This document shows, in pieces, positions 10,755 to 26,000 of a stretch of DNA of 64,000 nucleotides. The position numbers and the translations under genes were made by a program. Source of the stretch: Mytilus edulis. Its lineage: Eukaryota > Mollusca > Bivalvia > Mytilida > Mytilidae. The notes below the pieces were generated by a model. That model was not told where the DNA came from. It saw only the letters and a program-made list of their open reading frames with translations, and searched no databases. The first letter of the stretch is position 1, and each line of letters starts with the position of its first letter. The stretch covers positions 61,517,881-61,581,880 of the forward strand of contig NC_092349.1 of the NCBI RefSeq assembly GCF_963676685.1, read 5' to 3'.

Positions 10755-11008
10755 TCATCCATCATCAACAGAATAATCATCTGCCTTAAAAATCTTCGTT
10801 TTATCACAGATGTTTTGTTTAATGTCGTTTTCACCATGTGCAAAAGTACATGTGACCTCAGTCCTTGGACATCCATCAGGATGGTTTGCATAAAACCAAC
10901 ACTGTAAAGTCTTAAAGTACTGGCTTTTGTCTTTTTTTGAGAGCTGTGACTTTTTACTGTATGGTTCATCCAAACTCAAGTCTCGTAACTGTACACTGCC
11001 ACCAGATA
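10755..11008 (-). CDS. TRMT44: TRMT44 coding exon 11 (CCCH zinc finger)
   Basis: Acceptor ATTTCAG|TATC. Encodes the C-terminal zinc finger CWFYANHPDGC...C...H (C602, C612, C619, H623) and a short acidic tail, then stop. Confidence 0.92.
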
Positions 11009-14000
11009 CTGAAATAAATTATTAATCAAATGATTAGTATATAAGTGTATAATGATGTATGCTAATTGTATTGTTTCTAAATGAGATTATGATGTGTTCA
11101 GAGGCGGATTTAGGGTGGGGCTGAAGTGGGCCCCCTCTTAGGCAGTCAGTGGGACCCCACTTATGAAAATTTCTGGATCTGCCACTGCAGTTAATCTTAT
11201 GGTGACATATTTTCCGTGTAACAATACATGCACAAAGTACTGTAAATTCAGAAATTATTGCAAGGTTTTTATTAATGCGAATAATGCAATTTGATGACTA
11301 TCACAATAATAAGAACTCGCATTCTGTTGTATTAGTAACATATATATGTATGCAGATTTTCATTGGATCACAATAATTAATCTCACATTTGTGTCCATTG
11401 TTGAAAAATGGAAATAATAAATGCTCACAATAATTTCTGAATTTACAGCATAACTATATATCATTGTGAAATTTAAACTTAACATGCTTAATTTGTTGAC
11501 ACTTCTTTTTCTTTTCCTGATGTAACCAAAAGATGAATTTAATATTTAGCCTGTACGTACATTAAGCATCAGTTTTACATTATGTATGAAGAGTTTGTAG
11601 CTTCCATTCTTTTTAAATATTTTTTACCTTTTTGTTTTGTTTTACATTTATTCATCTATTAGGATACAATGTATGATCCATTTGTTATAAAGTCTTTTAA
11701 TCTATGGTTTCCTTATTTTTGTGCTTTCAGAAAAGCTAATGACACTTGCTTAAATTTTATGGAATACATTATAATCAATCATTAAATTTATGTTAAGTAA
11801 GATTTTTAGCAACAAAAAAGTAATTTTTGAAAAGAAAAAAAAATAGGTGTGAAAATTATTCTTGAATTAAAGATAATTTCTTTTACTAGTATATTTTTGC
11901 TTATTTTAAATATATTGGAACAATTCATTTTAATATTATCATCACAATGATCAAATTAGTTTTGTCATTCAAGAGTTCTTTGCTATTATAAATGAAAATT
12001 CCCCTACATTGGTCCTTTTAAAATAATTGCATGTTTGCTATTAGCAAAATATTTTTATAATCATATATAAATTCTTAAGTTTAATACATGGTGTTTCAGA
12101 GTGAATTAAGTCCTCTTCAAAATGAATATCTTATGTGTTTCTTCAAAAATATGTACAAAATAGACACTCTTAAACTTGGACTTATTGAATTGGCCATGAT
12201 AACTTTTAATGCTTTGCTCAATTTGCTGTGCCATGTTGAAACATTAAAGTCTTCTGACAATGGTTCTATGCAAAATATTTTTACATTTTGCTGATATTTT
12301 TTGTATTGTTGTTTCATTGATATTTTACCTATAACTCCCTTTATTAGAAGCATGGCTGATGTATTTTATACCATTCATATTTTCATATATTTTGAATGTA
12401 TGCCAATAAATTTATTGTTTTATTCAAGGTATGATAAAATCTAAATACCATGAAATATACTGTTATGATTTTTCAGTAGAGTCTGTAACCCACCACATTC
12501 AGATTTCAGCTGTTTTAATATGTCCTTCTCAAATAACTTGACAACTTCTCCTAATGGTAGGGAACCTGCATAGTACAAATATATAACAATATATTTTATT
12601 TCTGATTCGAATATCCAATAAAAAAATTCTAGACGAATATATAACTTTAATGAACAAATAATTAAATCGCCGCGATATAGCCTTTTTGTGCTAATGTGGC
12701 GTAAAGCAACCAAAAATCAATCAAATAATTAAGACTTTGTTAAGTCTCATTATTTTTTACGCAAAACTTAATTATGATGACAAACATGAGTTGTGAAATA
12801 AAGCTTATAGAAATGTATAATGAAAGATGTGTTTTCATTAATGCACTTTTGTGAGTTGTTGGCTTATAAAATCACAGCGGATTTTTTGAAAAGGTAAAGG
12901 ATAGACCTTTATTTTTAACATTGATTCAAAACATTAATACTAAAAATGTGTGTGCCACAATATGACAGGCCTGATATCAATTGATATATTAAAACATCTA
13001 TCTCAGTATTTCTCAATAAAAAATTACCTTAAATTGTTAATTTCTGTGATGTTTGGTCTCTGATGGAGAGTTGTCTCATTGGCAATCATACCACATCTTC
13101 TTTTTTTATATTATCTCACTAATATCAAAATAGTACTTTTTTATAAATTTCTTATCAAATCAGTTTGGCTGAAATCAATTCAGTTGTTTTTTTGGTAACA
13201 GCAAGTTTTAATGGAATTCAACATGAATATAATTGGACAGAATGTAAAATTAAATAATTGCTTCCCCTAGCAAAGAGCCATTAGAATTTATTTACAATTG
13301 TTCACAAAGAAACAACAGCTTTCTCACCTCCTTTATGCCATGTCCTCCCATCAGATAAATGTCTAACTTCAGTTTCATCACAGTCTAACACTTTCTTAAA
13401 TACAGTATTTATAATTAAATTTTTTATATCTTTGTCAATATTTTGACAGTTCCGTGACTTTTCTTTACTCTGATCCCTTGGCTCAAACTCTTTGGACCAT
13501 TTTTGTCCATTGTCAAGTTTCTGGTATTTAGCACTATGCTGGTCGTCTGCTTCAGAGTTTGATAACTGGTTGGAACTTGATCTTGTCCTGATATAAATAG
13601 ATCTTTTATCGTCAATTAATGATTCTTCTTCTTTAGGATATGTTCTGTCTTGTCCAATAAAACACACCTGCAATTAAATAAACCCTTCAAATACAAATGT
13701 TTTCAACAGCCTTAGAATAATATAGACAAATGGTTATTATATTAGATTTCCTCCCACTAGCTATATATATATATATAAAACAATGAAATGTCAACAGAAA
13801 ATAAATTTTCCATTAGATTAAACACTATGACTTAAGTAGGTCAACACCTAGAACTGTTACTATGTGACAGGGGCTGGAACCTAGTTTCAATTACTGCATA
13901 TTTGAAAGTGTAATTGTTCACTAGATTAGACAGGATTTTTAGCTTTCCAATTGTCTCTTATAAATACTTAATGCACTGCATATTCTAAACTGTCCCTCAC

Positions 14001-17000
14001 AAGAGGCTGTCAGCATGACAGCAAACAGGATTTTAAACATTTATTTGTGTCCTGGTATTTTTTAATATCACAAGAACAATAACTCCTAAATGGTGCAAGT
14101 GAGAATTGTCAAAACTTAACTTGACCTCCATTTTGTCACCAGTAACAACATATTAAAATCTAAAAGCTGTGGTATATGGTTTCCCAGTTAACCCTTTCCT
14201 CCTTGGAATTGTTTTTTTTACATGTTTGATATGCATAGGATTTTTTCAATAAAAAAAAACATCAGGTTTAGAGTATTAATGCATTGCAAAAACGAATATT
14301 TTATAAATGAAATTCCAGTGAGATATTCTCATGAATAACCTTTTTATATCAGATACAAATTTTTTAAAGTTTGATAAAGTTTTTTTGTAAGGCAGACGCA
14401 GGATCTAAGGCACTACACAGGCGTCAACAGGCGTCATCATGGAGAAAAGGGGGAAACGTCCAAAGGTGCCCTTATTGAGGAAAGGGTTTTAAAGCATGTT
14501 ATATCAGACTTACTCTTTTGGTGGATGGAATCCTCAGAGTATCCTCTTCCACATTAAATCCACACACCTCCCCTACCTCCTTCACAAAATTCAGATATGT
14601 TCTGTAATTACTCAGTCCTTGCTGCTTACCGCTGAACTTACAGTCAAAGTCAAAATGACAGCAAGGTAACACAAAATATCTACATGAGTAACTGGATCTA
14701 AAATATATTAAGAGAGTTCATATTTAAATATTATGCACCTAACAGTACAAAAGAATCCTAATTAACAAAAAGTCAAATCTACACACCTCAATACTGTAAA
14801 TTCAGAAATTATTGTGCGCATTCATTATTAGGGCCCCATCTTTAGGCGGGTCGCCCTATAGTGATCAGTCTGTCCGTCCGTCCGTAACACTTTAACTTTG
14901 TGTCCGCTCCATATCTAAAGAACCATTATGATTTAATACTTTATACTTTACATGCTTATTAACCACCACCAGAGGGCGTGTCATGATGTATGTACAACTT
15001 CCTAGGTCAAATGTCAAGGTAAAAAAAACTTTGGTTCAGTTGACAGCCCTGTGTCCTGTGGTGAAGATCGTGTCCGCTCTATATCTTGGGAACCGTTATG
15101 ATTTCAAAGTTTATACTTGACATGTATATGAACCAACACCAGAGGGTGTGTCATAATTTATGAACGACTTCCTAGGGCAAAGTTCAAGGTCAAAAACTTT
15201 GGTTTCAGTTGACAACCCCATGTCCTATGGTAAAGATTGTGTCGGCTCTATATCTTGAGAACCGTTATCATTTTAAAGTTTATACCTGAAATGTATATTT
15301 ATAAACCAATATCAGAGGGTATGTCTTAATTTATGTACAACTTCCTAGGTCAAAGGTCAAGGTCAAAAACTTTGGTTTCAGTTGACAACCCTGTGTCCTG
15401 TGGTGAAGATCCTGTCCGCTCTATATCTTGGGAACCGTTATGATTTCAAAGTTTATACTTGACATGTATATAAACCAACACCAAAGGGTGTGTCATAATT
15501 TATGTGCAACTTCCTAGGTCAAAGGTCAAGGTCAAAAACTTTGGTTTCAGTTGACAACCCCATGTCCTATGGTAAAGATCGTGTCCGCTCTATATCTTGA
15601 GAACCGTTATCATTTCAAAGTTTATACTTGACATGTTTATAAACCAACACCAAAGGGTGTGTCATAATTTATGCACAACTTCCTAGGTCAAAGGTCAAGG
15701 TCAACAACTTTGGTTTCAGTTGACAAACCCATGTCCTATGGTAAAGATCGTGTCCGCTCTATATCTTGAGAACCGTTATCATTTCAAAGTTTATACTTGA
15801 CATGTTTATAAACCAACACCAAAGGGTGTGTCATAATTTATGTACAACTTCCTAGGTCAAAGGTCAAGGTCAAAAACTTTGGTTTCAGTTGACAAACCCA
15901 TGTCCTATGGTAAAGATACAATTTTTTAATGCACATTATTCACAGCGGGGCCCACAGAGATGGTTCCCATCTCAATGATATCTAGTTACAATTTTGTCAT
16001 TTTAGACTAAAATGCAATTTTATTTTTTGCGATATTGAGAAAAATCTATTTTTAATGTCAGATATAAAAAAAATTAAAATGCCTGTTTAAATTATTGCCA
16101 TTATAACCTTGTCGCATTTTTCCCAATGATAAAAACATCGCAATAATTTCTGAATTTACAGTTATTGATCATTACAGAGGTATTTTTTTAATAGCACTTT
16201 CTCCATATTTCTTTGTACTGAATGTATATATATATATTAAAAGTAAACTATTAAAGTTTAAAATAGCATATATGTGATAATAAATATACTTGTACCTAGA
16301 TATTTAGTTTTAAGGTTAAATTCTACATCGAACTATGAAATTTTCTAGATACATATATGGAATTATGATTCTTTTTCTACATGTATATGGAGTAATGTAA
16401 TTTCTACATGTATATGGAATTATGTATCAAACAATAATGGATATCTTTGACAAGCGTTATCTGTGTTTTCTATGTCTACTTAATCAAATTAACAAAATGA
16501 TTTGTCATATTGCCAGTCAAATATTTTAAAAGACAAGATATTTTCCAGGTCTTTATTTTCTGACCAAGACAAACCATAATCACAGGGTTTACACTGCTAT
16601 AAATGATATTATTGTTAAGAAATTTTACATATATATTCTTTCATCAAGTACCTTGCTGCAAATACAGGCATCCATGGTGTCAGCTCATCACTATGGTTAC
16701 CAATCAGCCAATCATACTCAGGGAATGTATTTTCTGCAGATGGTGTTACAGTGACCTCCTTAAAACAATCAAAGAGCTGAAAGCTCTGAAGAAAAATGAC
16801 GCCACTGTCTCTAATATTGGGATAGTTTTTATGCAAGTCTTGATTTTCACATACCGTAATTAGTTTAACAATGCAACATGTCTCGTAAGCATATAATTGA
16901 TATTCGTATATGTGTGTGTGTGAAGTGAAGGTGCCAACTGGCTGGTTTTTTTTAAGACAAATGAATAGGTCAAGACTACCTGAATTGTACAAATAAATAC

Positions 17001-20000
17001 TGTAGAAAGGCTTCTATATTTCTCACTGGTACATAGGCTGAATCCGGGTCCGTTCGCGCCCATTCACGTTTGCGCCAACTCATGTTCGCCCCCTTTCACT
17101 TTCACACCCTACATGTTCGCAACTAATCTTAATTGGTTTTGTGTTTAATAACTCTGTAAGCAAGTGTTTTCTTATAAGTATAATTGTTGTCATTGTCTCA
17201 AAATAAAGTGAGACAGCATTTTTTTTTGTGTTGAATAAATCTTAATCATGTTTTGGATAGCGTATTGTTAAAGATAATAATAATCCTTTCTAAATAAAGT
17301 GGTATTTTGTCAACGTTTTATTTAGCGTGGAATAACTCTTAATCATGTTTTGGTTAGTGTATTGCTATACTTTGTTTCATTGACCTCTTTCATAATGAAG
17401 TGAGATTCTGACTATTTTTTTTTCTGTGTGTTGAATAAATTTTATCATGTTTTGGTTATAATAGTGGATTGCTATATTTTGGTTCCTATATTTTATTGTT
17501 TCATTGTTTCAGATCAAAGGGCTTAAAAACAATTATCTTTTGTGTTTTTCCTTTAAAATCTTCAATGTTTTACTCATACCAAGCTATAAATACATTCAGT
17601 ATTTACACCAAAGCAATTTAAAACAACAATCATGATTTTCCAATTATTCAACTTGAATTTGAATTAAAATTGGGCGCGAATGAGTAGAGTGCGAACGGAC
17701 CTTGGGTGTGAACGTGCGAGGTGCGAAAGTGTATTGGGCGCAAACAGACCTGATACCACATTGTCTGAACCCCCTTCTCCCACAAAATATGAAGTAAATT
17801 AAAAACAAATTGTTCAGAGAACAATTGAAGTCTTTCCACTAGAAAAGATCTATTTTTATATTGAAATATGAAAAATCAGTTTAAAATGTTAGTTCCTATG
17901 GCTTTATGACGTCCTATTAACCTATGACCTTGACCTCAATTTCAAGGTCACAAACCATGGACCTTGAATCAAAATATCCTAGGTCTTTAAAATGTTTGGT
18001 TAATGAGTACTACCACTTGACGCGTAATTTTAAATGTAAGATGGACAAAAACTCCCTTTTATTGTATGCGCAGCCTTTCAACCAAAATATACAAGTAAGG
18101 ACATGTCGCAACTAATAATTTATGAAAAATTATTTGTCAAAATGTCATACAGTATTTGAAAAGAAGTGAAAATAAGCCAAAATCAAAATTTATAATATGA
18201 CCTTGACCTTTGACATTGACCTCATTTTCATTTTTAGTACCAATGACCTCATGAAGACCCTAGGTCTCTATCAGTTATGGTTTACCAGTTGAAAATGCAT
18301 ATCGCTTGAATCAAATGAAAAAGGGGGAATAACTCTCATATGGAGTCCCCATAGAGCTATGGTTCAAACGAATATTCTTATCCTAAATATGTAACGAGCA
18401 ATTTGGTAAAATAAAATCTTTTACGGTTACGAAGGAGAGGTGGCCACAAGAAAAACAGTGTTTGGGGAGATAACTCTTACAACGTAATGTATTTTGTTAT
18501 AACTACATTTGATATATGTTTCATTATAATACTTTATTCTGATTGGCTAACTGCACATCACATGTTATTCCTCAAGCAATTGCATCACTCAATAAAACTT
18601 TTCATTCATGATAACACGTGGTCCCACAATAAAGTGCACAGATGAATTGAATAAAAAAGTTAAAAAATTCGTGTTTTCATGATCCTAGCTAAAAAAAAGT
18701 AATTATAAGTATTGAATGTTTCTTTTTGTAACCTCATAGGGTTGCAAAAGCGTTGACCGTGTGCACATTTTTAGAATGAAGCGCTTACGCTTACGCGCTT
18801 CATACAAAAAGTACTTCGGTCAACGCTTTTACACCTCAATGAATTTACAAAAAAAAAGCATTCAATACTTAAATGCAGTTGTAAATTTTTAAAGCAAAAA
18901 GAGTTAATACTAACTTTCACTTTTTTGGATGTTCATGTACATTTTGTATGTATTTATTTTTCTCAACTACATGATTTTTTTGAATCCGGGTCCGTCCGCC
19001 CTGATTTTTGTTCGCCCTAGTTACTGTTCGCCCTAGTTCCGTTTCGCCCTGAGACCGTTCGCCCTGATACCTGTTCGCCCTGGGTATGTTCGCCCTGATT
19101 TTTATTTTTTATTATAGTGTTGTGTTGTGTGTATTTAATTGAATATGTTGAAGTCAGTCTACAATTTCGCCGAATATTTACGATGTATTATGTCTACAGC
19201 TACAAAGTATTTGACATGAAACAACTAAAGACTAAGTTATTTATATATATAACTTTATAGTTTATGGATAATGCAGCGGTTCCATAATCCACTTCCATAT
19301 ATAACAAATTTGTCAAAACACACTTGAGATCAAAGAAGCCAAGCTGCGAAAATAATTTCCCTTTAATGCCTAACAATTTGTACATCAGTGTTTTTACCCA
19401 TCCAAGCTGACTATTTTATTTGAGAAAAATGTTGTTTTCATTATTAATCCATCAAAGACAACTCATATAACAATCAGTGATATCAAAGATTTCAAATTAT
19501 ACCTAATCAGCAATCAAAATTCAATCAACAGTAATTAAAAGTAATTATAAAATAAAGTGTAACAATGCAGCCATGAATTTTCTTTAATTAATATTCTGTA
19601 TTCAGCTTTAATAGATAAACATAAATTTTAATATATATAAATATACATTTCTTTTATTAATGTAACATATACATATCATTAATGAGAATAGGGCGAACGA
19701 ACTCAGGGCGAACGGATTACCAGGGCGAACAAACTCAGTGCGAACGAACCTAGGGCGAACATGTAATCAGGGCGAACGATCCCGATACCGATTTTTTTGG
19801 TGTATTTTTAATGATATATATGAGTAGTCCAAATAATTATTACGTCTGGCAAGGCTTTTTAAATTTTATTCTGGGACACCTTCCTATGACCACAAGGCTA
19901 TGTTAATTTTTTTCTGGGACGCCTTCTTAGGAAGCCTTCCTACGAACGTCTTAGGAAGGCGTCCCAGAAAAAAATAAAATAGCCTTGTCAGACGTCATTA

Positions 20001-23000
20001 TTATTTGGACTAATACATGTAACATGAGATATTGGATATTTTTATGCATTATTTAACCAGTTGAGTCTTTTACAGGATTGTTTGTTTAATGCTGTTTAAA
20101 CATTACTGAAAAAAAAAACATCCTTAAATTTGCTAATTATTTGGCATGAAAGTTTGATTTATTGAAAGGGACTCATAGTTTTCCATTTAATTTTAATAAT
20201 TGTCTAATGGTTAAAACAATAGCTTCGTTGTTTACTTTTATACACAACAACATATTCACTTTGGTTTCGTTGTTTACCTAATATTCACTATGTACTTGGT
20301 AACAGTTATTAATTAATTGAATAGAAAATATTATAATAAATATTATTGGAAGCCCAATTGACGTCAAATAGGTGCCGATTTGACTAGATGCCAATTTAAC
20401 CAGGTGCCGACTTGACTTGTACGTTTCAATTCCTCTGCGATCGTTTGCGGTATTTTCTTGAGAAAACCTATTTTCCATCATCAAAGAGAAGAAGAAACTG
20501 CTTGAAATGATTCCCGAACGCTTCGTGATTGTTAAAATAAGTTTAATTCACTCAAAAAACAATTTTAAAACTTGCGATGTTTAAACAGGAAGTTTCAAAA
20601 GCACGTGTAAAAGAAGAAATTAACCGGTGAGAGTGGAAATCCGTACATAACATATATCACTATAGTACGACTTTTAAAGCAAAACAGTTTCATCCTTTTG
20701 TAAAACAGTCTTTAATATACCTATCACATTAATGTTTGAAGGGTCTTAAGCTTATTCAAACCATAAAAGTCGGTATGAAACACCAAAACGGAATGATAAT
20801 AACCGATTACGTTTTGTAGTTTACAAAATTCTGGACTGGTTCCTGTCAAACTACAACACTTTGTTTGACTGTAGTGGAATACAAACAGAAACCAGTTAGT
20901 TTGTAAACTGGTTCCTGGCTGATTACTACACAATGCTCATGCATATTAATGATAACACAAGCACATTCCAGTTTGTATTGAAATTAGTAAATACGAAACC
21001 AAGCGCGGTAGGCAGAGAAATCAGGTCGGCAGTTATGGAACAATGACTGCGTCATTTTCCAAAAACAAGACGTCATTATGGATGACCTTAATACTTTTGC
21101 CGACGAATTCCACTTTACCAGAATTCACACTTCATACAGCTGACAATAAGTCCTGGTTTACTTGGATTGAGATACCTCTTTCAACATTTCCAACTCAAAT
21201 CATTGCAAACACAAGTTATCTTTCTTTGTTGAATACCCAAATGAAAGTGTAAACATGGCACTTTGTTGAACTCCGTGTCAAAATCAGATGATATTTATGT
21301 AATTTACGAGAATTTGAAATAAGGAAACATTTTTTTTTTAAAGAATATGGAAGAATTAAAACCACACTAGTATACTTTTTTGACATGAAATGCTTGGAAT
21401 GGACATCACTCAGTGTTAGGAATTTGTACAGCCTTGTTAAATTTTTCCAACTTTTGTCCTTTTGGGTTAAAAAATTACAATTTTTAATTTCATCTAAATT
21501 ATGCCAAAAATTTGCAAATTTTGAATTTTTGATAAGAAAAAATCAACAAAACATAAACAAAACTGTGAATATGGTGTTAGTGAATAAAATAAAGACAAAA
21601 AAGTGAATAAAATAAAGACAAAAAAAAAAAAAATAACTACAGACAAGCTTTCAATGATATTTTTTATAAAGATCCCCCACTTGAGTCATATTAGCCAGGG
21701 AAGCCATTGTCTCAGAGTAGCTTCTCTCAGGACAGCAATCGGTGAAAGAGTTAATGTTATTTATATTAGACTATAACAGAAAAAGTTCTTAAAAACTCAA
21801 TATGATAAAAAAAAAATCCAAAAAATATTGAATGACAGACCTTTGAGAGTTCCTACGGAAACTAAAAATACTACAAAAATATTATATTCAGTGTCACTAA
21901 GGGTTAACTTTAATAATTTTATCTTAATATGCAGTGTTCTCTCAAAAGCATTTTAAATCAAGGTAATTTTAGAGTTGTTTGTTGATTGTGTTATAGATGT
22001 GATGCTATAATTTCTAGAAACAGGATGACATCTCCAAATTTTCTGCTTACAAGGATGTAAAAGATAGTTTGTGAGTAGAACACAGAGAGATATGAACTTA
22101 CCTTTAATACTGTCTCCTTGCCGTACATGTTCCAAATCTTACGTTTTCTTATATCTAGTCCTATGCCTGAATGCTGAAATAGAAATCAGGAAGATTATTT
22201 TTTAAAACATAGGAAATGCTGACAGTGGAATAGTTTTAAGACAGTTTATATGTATATCTGTCAATAAAACCCCTTAAGGGAGTTGGCTTCTCAGTTTCAA
22301 AGTAATTAACTTTTCAAAACACTAGTATATATTGATAGGGGATTAATAAAGGAATCAAAAGAGCAAACAAATATATAGGTCACCTTGTTTTCGAGATATT
22401 AGCCATTGAAATTTTGGCGGGAAAATGTTCTCTTTTGACTTTTCATAGCTTTATTATTGACAAGTTTAAGTCCTCAAAAACTATTAAAAAATAATTAAAA
22501 TTTTATAAGACTTTAACAGACAGCTTATCATTATACATGTAAAAGAATTATAAAAGAAAAATGGGGCTCACCGGGCAAAATTTGTTAAGGCATTCAAATG
22601 GATTAAACCAGAGGATTTCGAAAATCTGACAGAAATTCCCAAACACGACAAGCGAGCTACCATAAAACAGATGTAAGGAAAAACATGTGTAGTACACAAT
22701 ATAAATTGTAACTAAGGCTCCATGTGCAATCTATACATATAACTTGAGACAAGTATATTAATCAGTAGCCATGGTAACAGGCATCAATGAGCATGGATGC
22801 AGAGTTTTTGTCAAACTTTGAAATTGTTTTTCTTAATAAATTCAATTCAAAACCCTTCAAATATTCCTATAAACAGTATGTTTCAATCTTATAGTTACAT
22901 CTTCATTTGTTTCTCATTGTGTTCAATGTAGGCTTCAACTTTTGATGTATCATACAATCATTGTCCCTGAGCAGGCCTTGTTTTGTGTTGTGTTATAGAA

Positions 23001-26000
23001 TTGCGATATTATCAGGGAGAGTAGATGCATTTAGATTGTTTGCCAATTGTAAACTGGTTGTATTCTTCACAAACTTTGTTGCTGTTTATGCATGATAAGT
23101 AGAAAGTGGGGTGTTTAAACCAGTTTTCATTGAAATATAGCTTCAGGTATCAGAATAAACCATTTTTCATTGAAAAATAATATTAAAATAAATTTATTTT
23201 CATTGACAATAGCTATCATGAGGCTATTGATATTAGAATAAATCAATTTTTATTGAAAAATAACAATTGATATCAGAAGTTTTTACACCTTTACAAAATA
23301 TTGCATGTAACTTAAAGATTTGAAAACTTACAGATTATATGCATTGCAGAGATAAATTGGTTCTTCATTCTAGAATGTGCCTTCTTGTAATCTTCAACAT
23401 ATTGAAGTTAAGAAGTATTACGTAGATGTAGATGCATTGACAAATAAAAAACATGAAAAATGTGTAAAAACTTACACCTTCAGAAGCCAGTAAATGTACC
23501 AGTAATCCATTGCCACAACCTAGATCCACAAAGGATTGTAAACATTCTAATTTCTTCTTTTCTCTTTCTTTCTTCCATAAAATCTTAATGTATGAAAAAC
23601 AATAACTGTTTTATTTTGTTTATAATTCAAATAGGAACATGCTGGTTACATCATGTATATGTAATTAAAAAAAGGAAAGGTCACTCCTAGAAAACCTTCT
23701 CCTAGAAAACCTTCTACATCTAGTGGAAAAAGAAAACATTCAAATCTACAATAACTTACCAAATTATAAAAGATAAATATTTTTTAAAAACAATCATATC
23801 TAAACTTATCATGCTTATATGCTATCAAAAAACATAACATTTTGATTATATATCCTTTTTTTTTTTATCAAACTTTAAAATACAGCATAGGCAGACTATT
23901 CTTCTACCTTCTGAAATATAGAGCTTTATATAGATAGTTAAAGCAGCTTTTGCTGCAAGATCAGTGTTCTCCCTAGGACCTTTTAGCATCATGGTAATGT
24001 GATGCTATCTGAATTGATTGTGTTATATATATGGATGTGATGCTCTTTTTTTTTGCTATATTTTTTAGACACATGATGGTATTTCAAATTTTCTTTTTTT
24101 ACCAGGATGCTATATGAAATATCTGGGGAGAACACTGATTACACTGCAGGATAGTAATCTCAATGTCTCACATACTGTGACTACCCTCAACAAAGATTAG
24201 AAGATGTGGTATGATCACTAATGAGACAACCCTCCACCAGAGTTCTAATGAAGTAAAAGTTAGCAACTATAGGTCACGATACATCCTTCGACAGTGAGCA
24301 AAATTCATACTGCATAACAAACTGTTTCAAGAAGTTGCGGTAAAAGTAGGGTGATGTGGATACGAGACATCCCAAGTGATCATTATGTGTAATAACAGCT
24401 TTGCTGTCTAGCAAGCACCGCAATATTTAAACTGATACTTACTTAAACTTCATTTAAATAATACAATGAAAATAGTACATAGAAACCTGGTGCAAAATAA
24501 CAAAACTGTAGGATGTCTGATTATAGTTCTATTTAGCATTTACCTTATGGTATAATTAATTGCTCTATGTTCAGTGGGAAATATTTCATCATGTATATAC
24601 AGTACATTTTACTTTTTTGAAGTGTGTACAACTAACTAACTTACAAGTAAATAGGAAGCAATGGCAATATCTTCATAGACAAACTTTTGAGGATCTGTAC
24701 TTTCTGGCCAGTTCTAAAATCAAATTGGAACTCAATTATATAAACCATTTTTATCTGTTTTTCTGAAAATATTTTAATTCACATCAAAGTTCTGAACTGG
24801 ATTTGAAGTAGGCAGCTCAATCGACAAGAGTGAATGATTTCCTTTAATATTGGTTATTTCTTCATGAAATGATAGTTAACACAGTAAAATAATGATATAT
24901 ACTGTCAAAAACTTCAAATTTTTTTTTTTAATTACATGTATTCCAATATTAATGCGAATCCAATTATCCTAAATTACATGTAGAAAAGTAGTTCATATAT
25001 ATTTTTGGCATAAATATATATACCAAATAACTTTATATCTACCTGCACGAAATGTTTTCCATATTTTTCCTTCAAATCTTGATATTTCTGGCTGTATTCT
25101 TCAATAGGTATCAATCTAAGGGAGGTTACTGATGTCTTCAGTTTAGATTCAGCACTCCAGTTACAGAGTTTAGGAAGTAGTGTGTTGGTCATCCACTCAA
25201 AGGTTCCAAAGTCATCACTGCTTACTGGTTCTGAGTCTTTTAATTTCTTTAGCTGTATTCTGAAAATGATTTTACAATAATATTATTTTCCTTTAATACA
25301 AGTAAGAACATTGAATGTTATATGCATGCACATGTAGTAAAAAATTTACTCATACAATGTAGTATGCTATTCCTAGGTTGCCATGACTAAAAAATCTGTT
25401 TTAGTCCAATTTTTTTCTTCTTTTTTCCGGCTAATAAATTAAGAAATATACCTGTAGATTTGTATGATAAATTAAATCTTACTTGTTACTTTCGTCAGAT
25501 CCTTGTATAAACACCAACTGATAAGACGATGGTTCTGGGTTGCCCAACTTGGAATCTACTCTTGATATCTGATAAAATGATGCTTTTACACAGTTTTCCT
25601 GGTCTACAAATACAATCATATAAACATGACAACAATTAATGCATCCCCGTTTCTATTCTCAATTTTATTTATACATTCATTTATTTAGCCCATACATTTT
25701 GCCATATCATTAATCAAATATATATATGTAAATAAAAACGCATGTTTTGTTTTGGCTTTTTCAAACGTTGGAATTTTGGTTGGTTGATTCTTTGTTTTAT
25801 TATGAATCAGGGCAATCACACCTTGTCTCTCAATATCTTTTTTTAATTATTTTTATATGAAAAGTGTTTTTACAAAAAGGGACATTAGCACAGGCACTCG
25901 TCTCAGAAAAAAAAAATTCCCTATTTATACCTTTATATAACACAAGGTACTTAAGTTGCATTTTAGAAAAATGTCAGGCAGTGACAAAATTCCGTTATAT

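Noticed and set aside
16603..16863. 86-codon + strand frame overlapping TRMT44 exon 7
   Set aside because: It is antisense to a well-supported exon with matching splice sites.
18774..18806. GCGCTTACGCTTACGCGCTT considered as a CRISPR-like or operator repeat
   Set aside because: It is the centre of a foldback MITE at 18690-18880; the genome is eukaryotic and there are no spacers.
21043..21252. 69-codon + strand frame in TRMT44 intron 6, ending in a stop
   Set aside because: It looks mildly protein-like, but no splice sites, domain or homologue could be recognised; alternative frames are no better.
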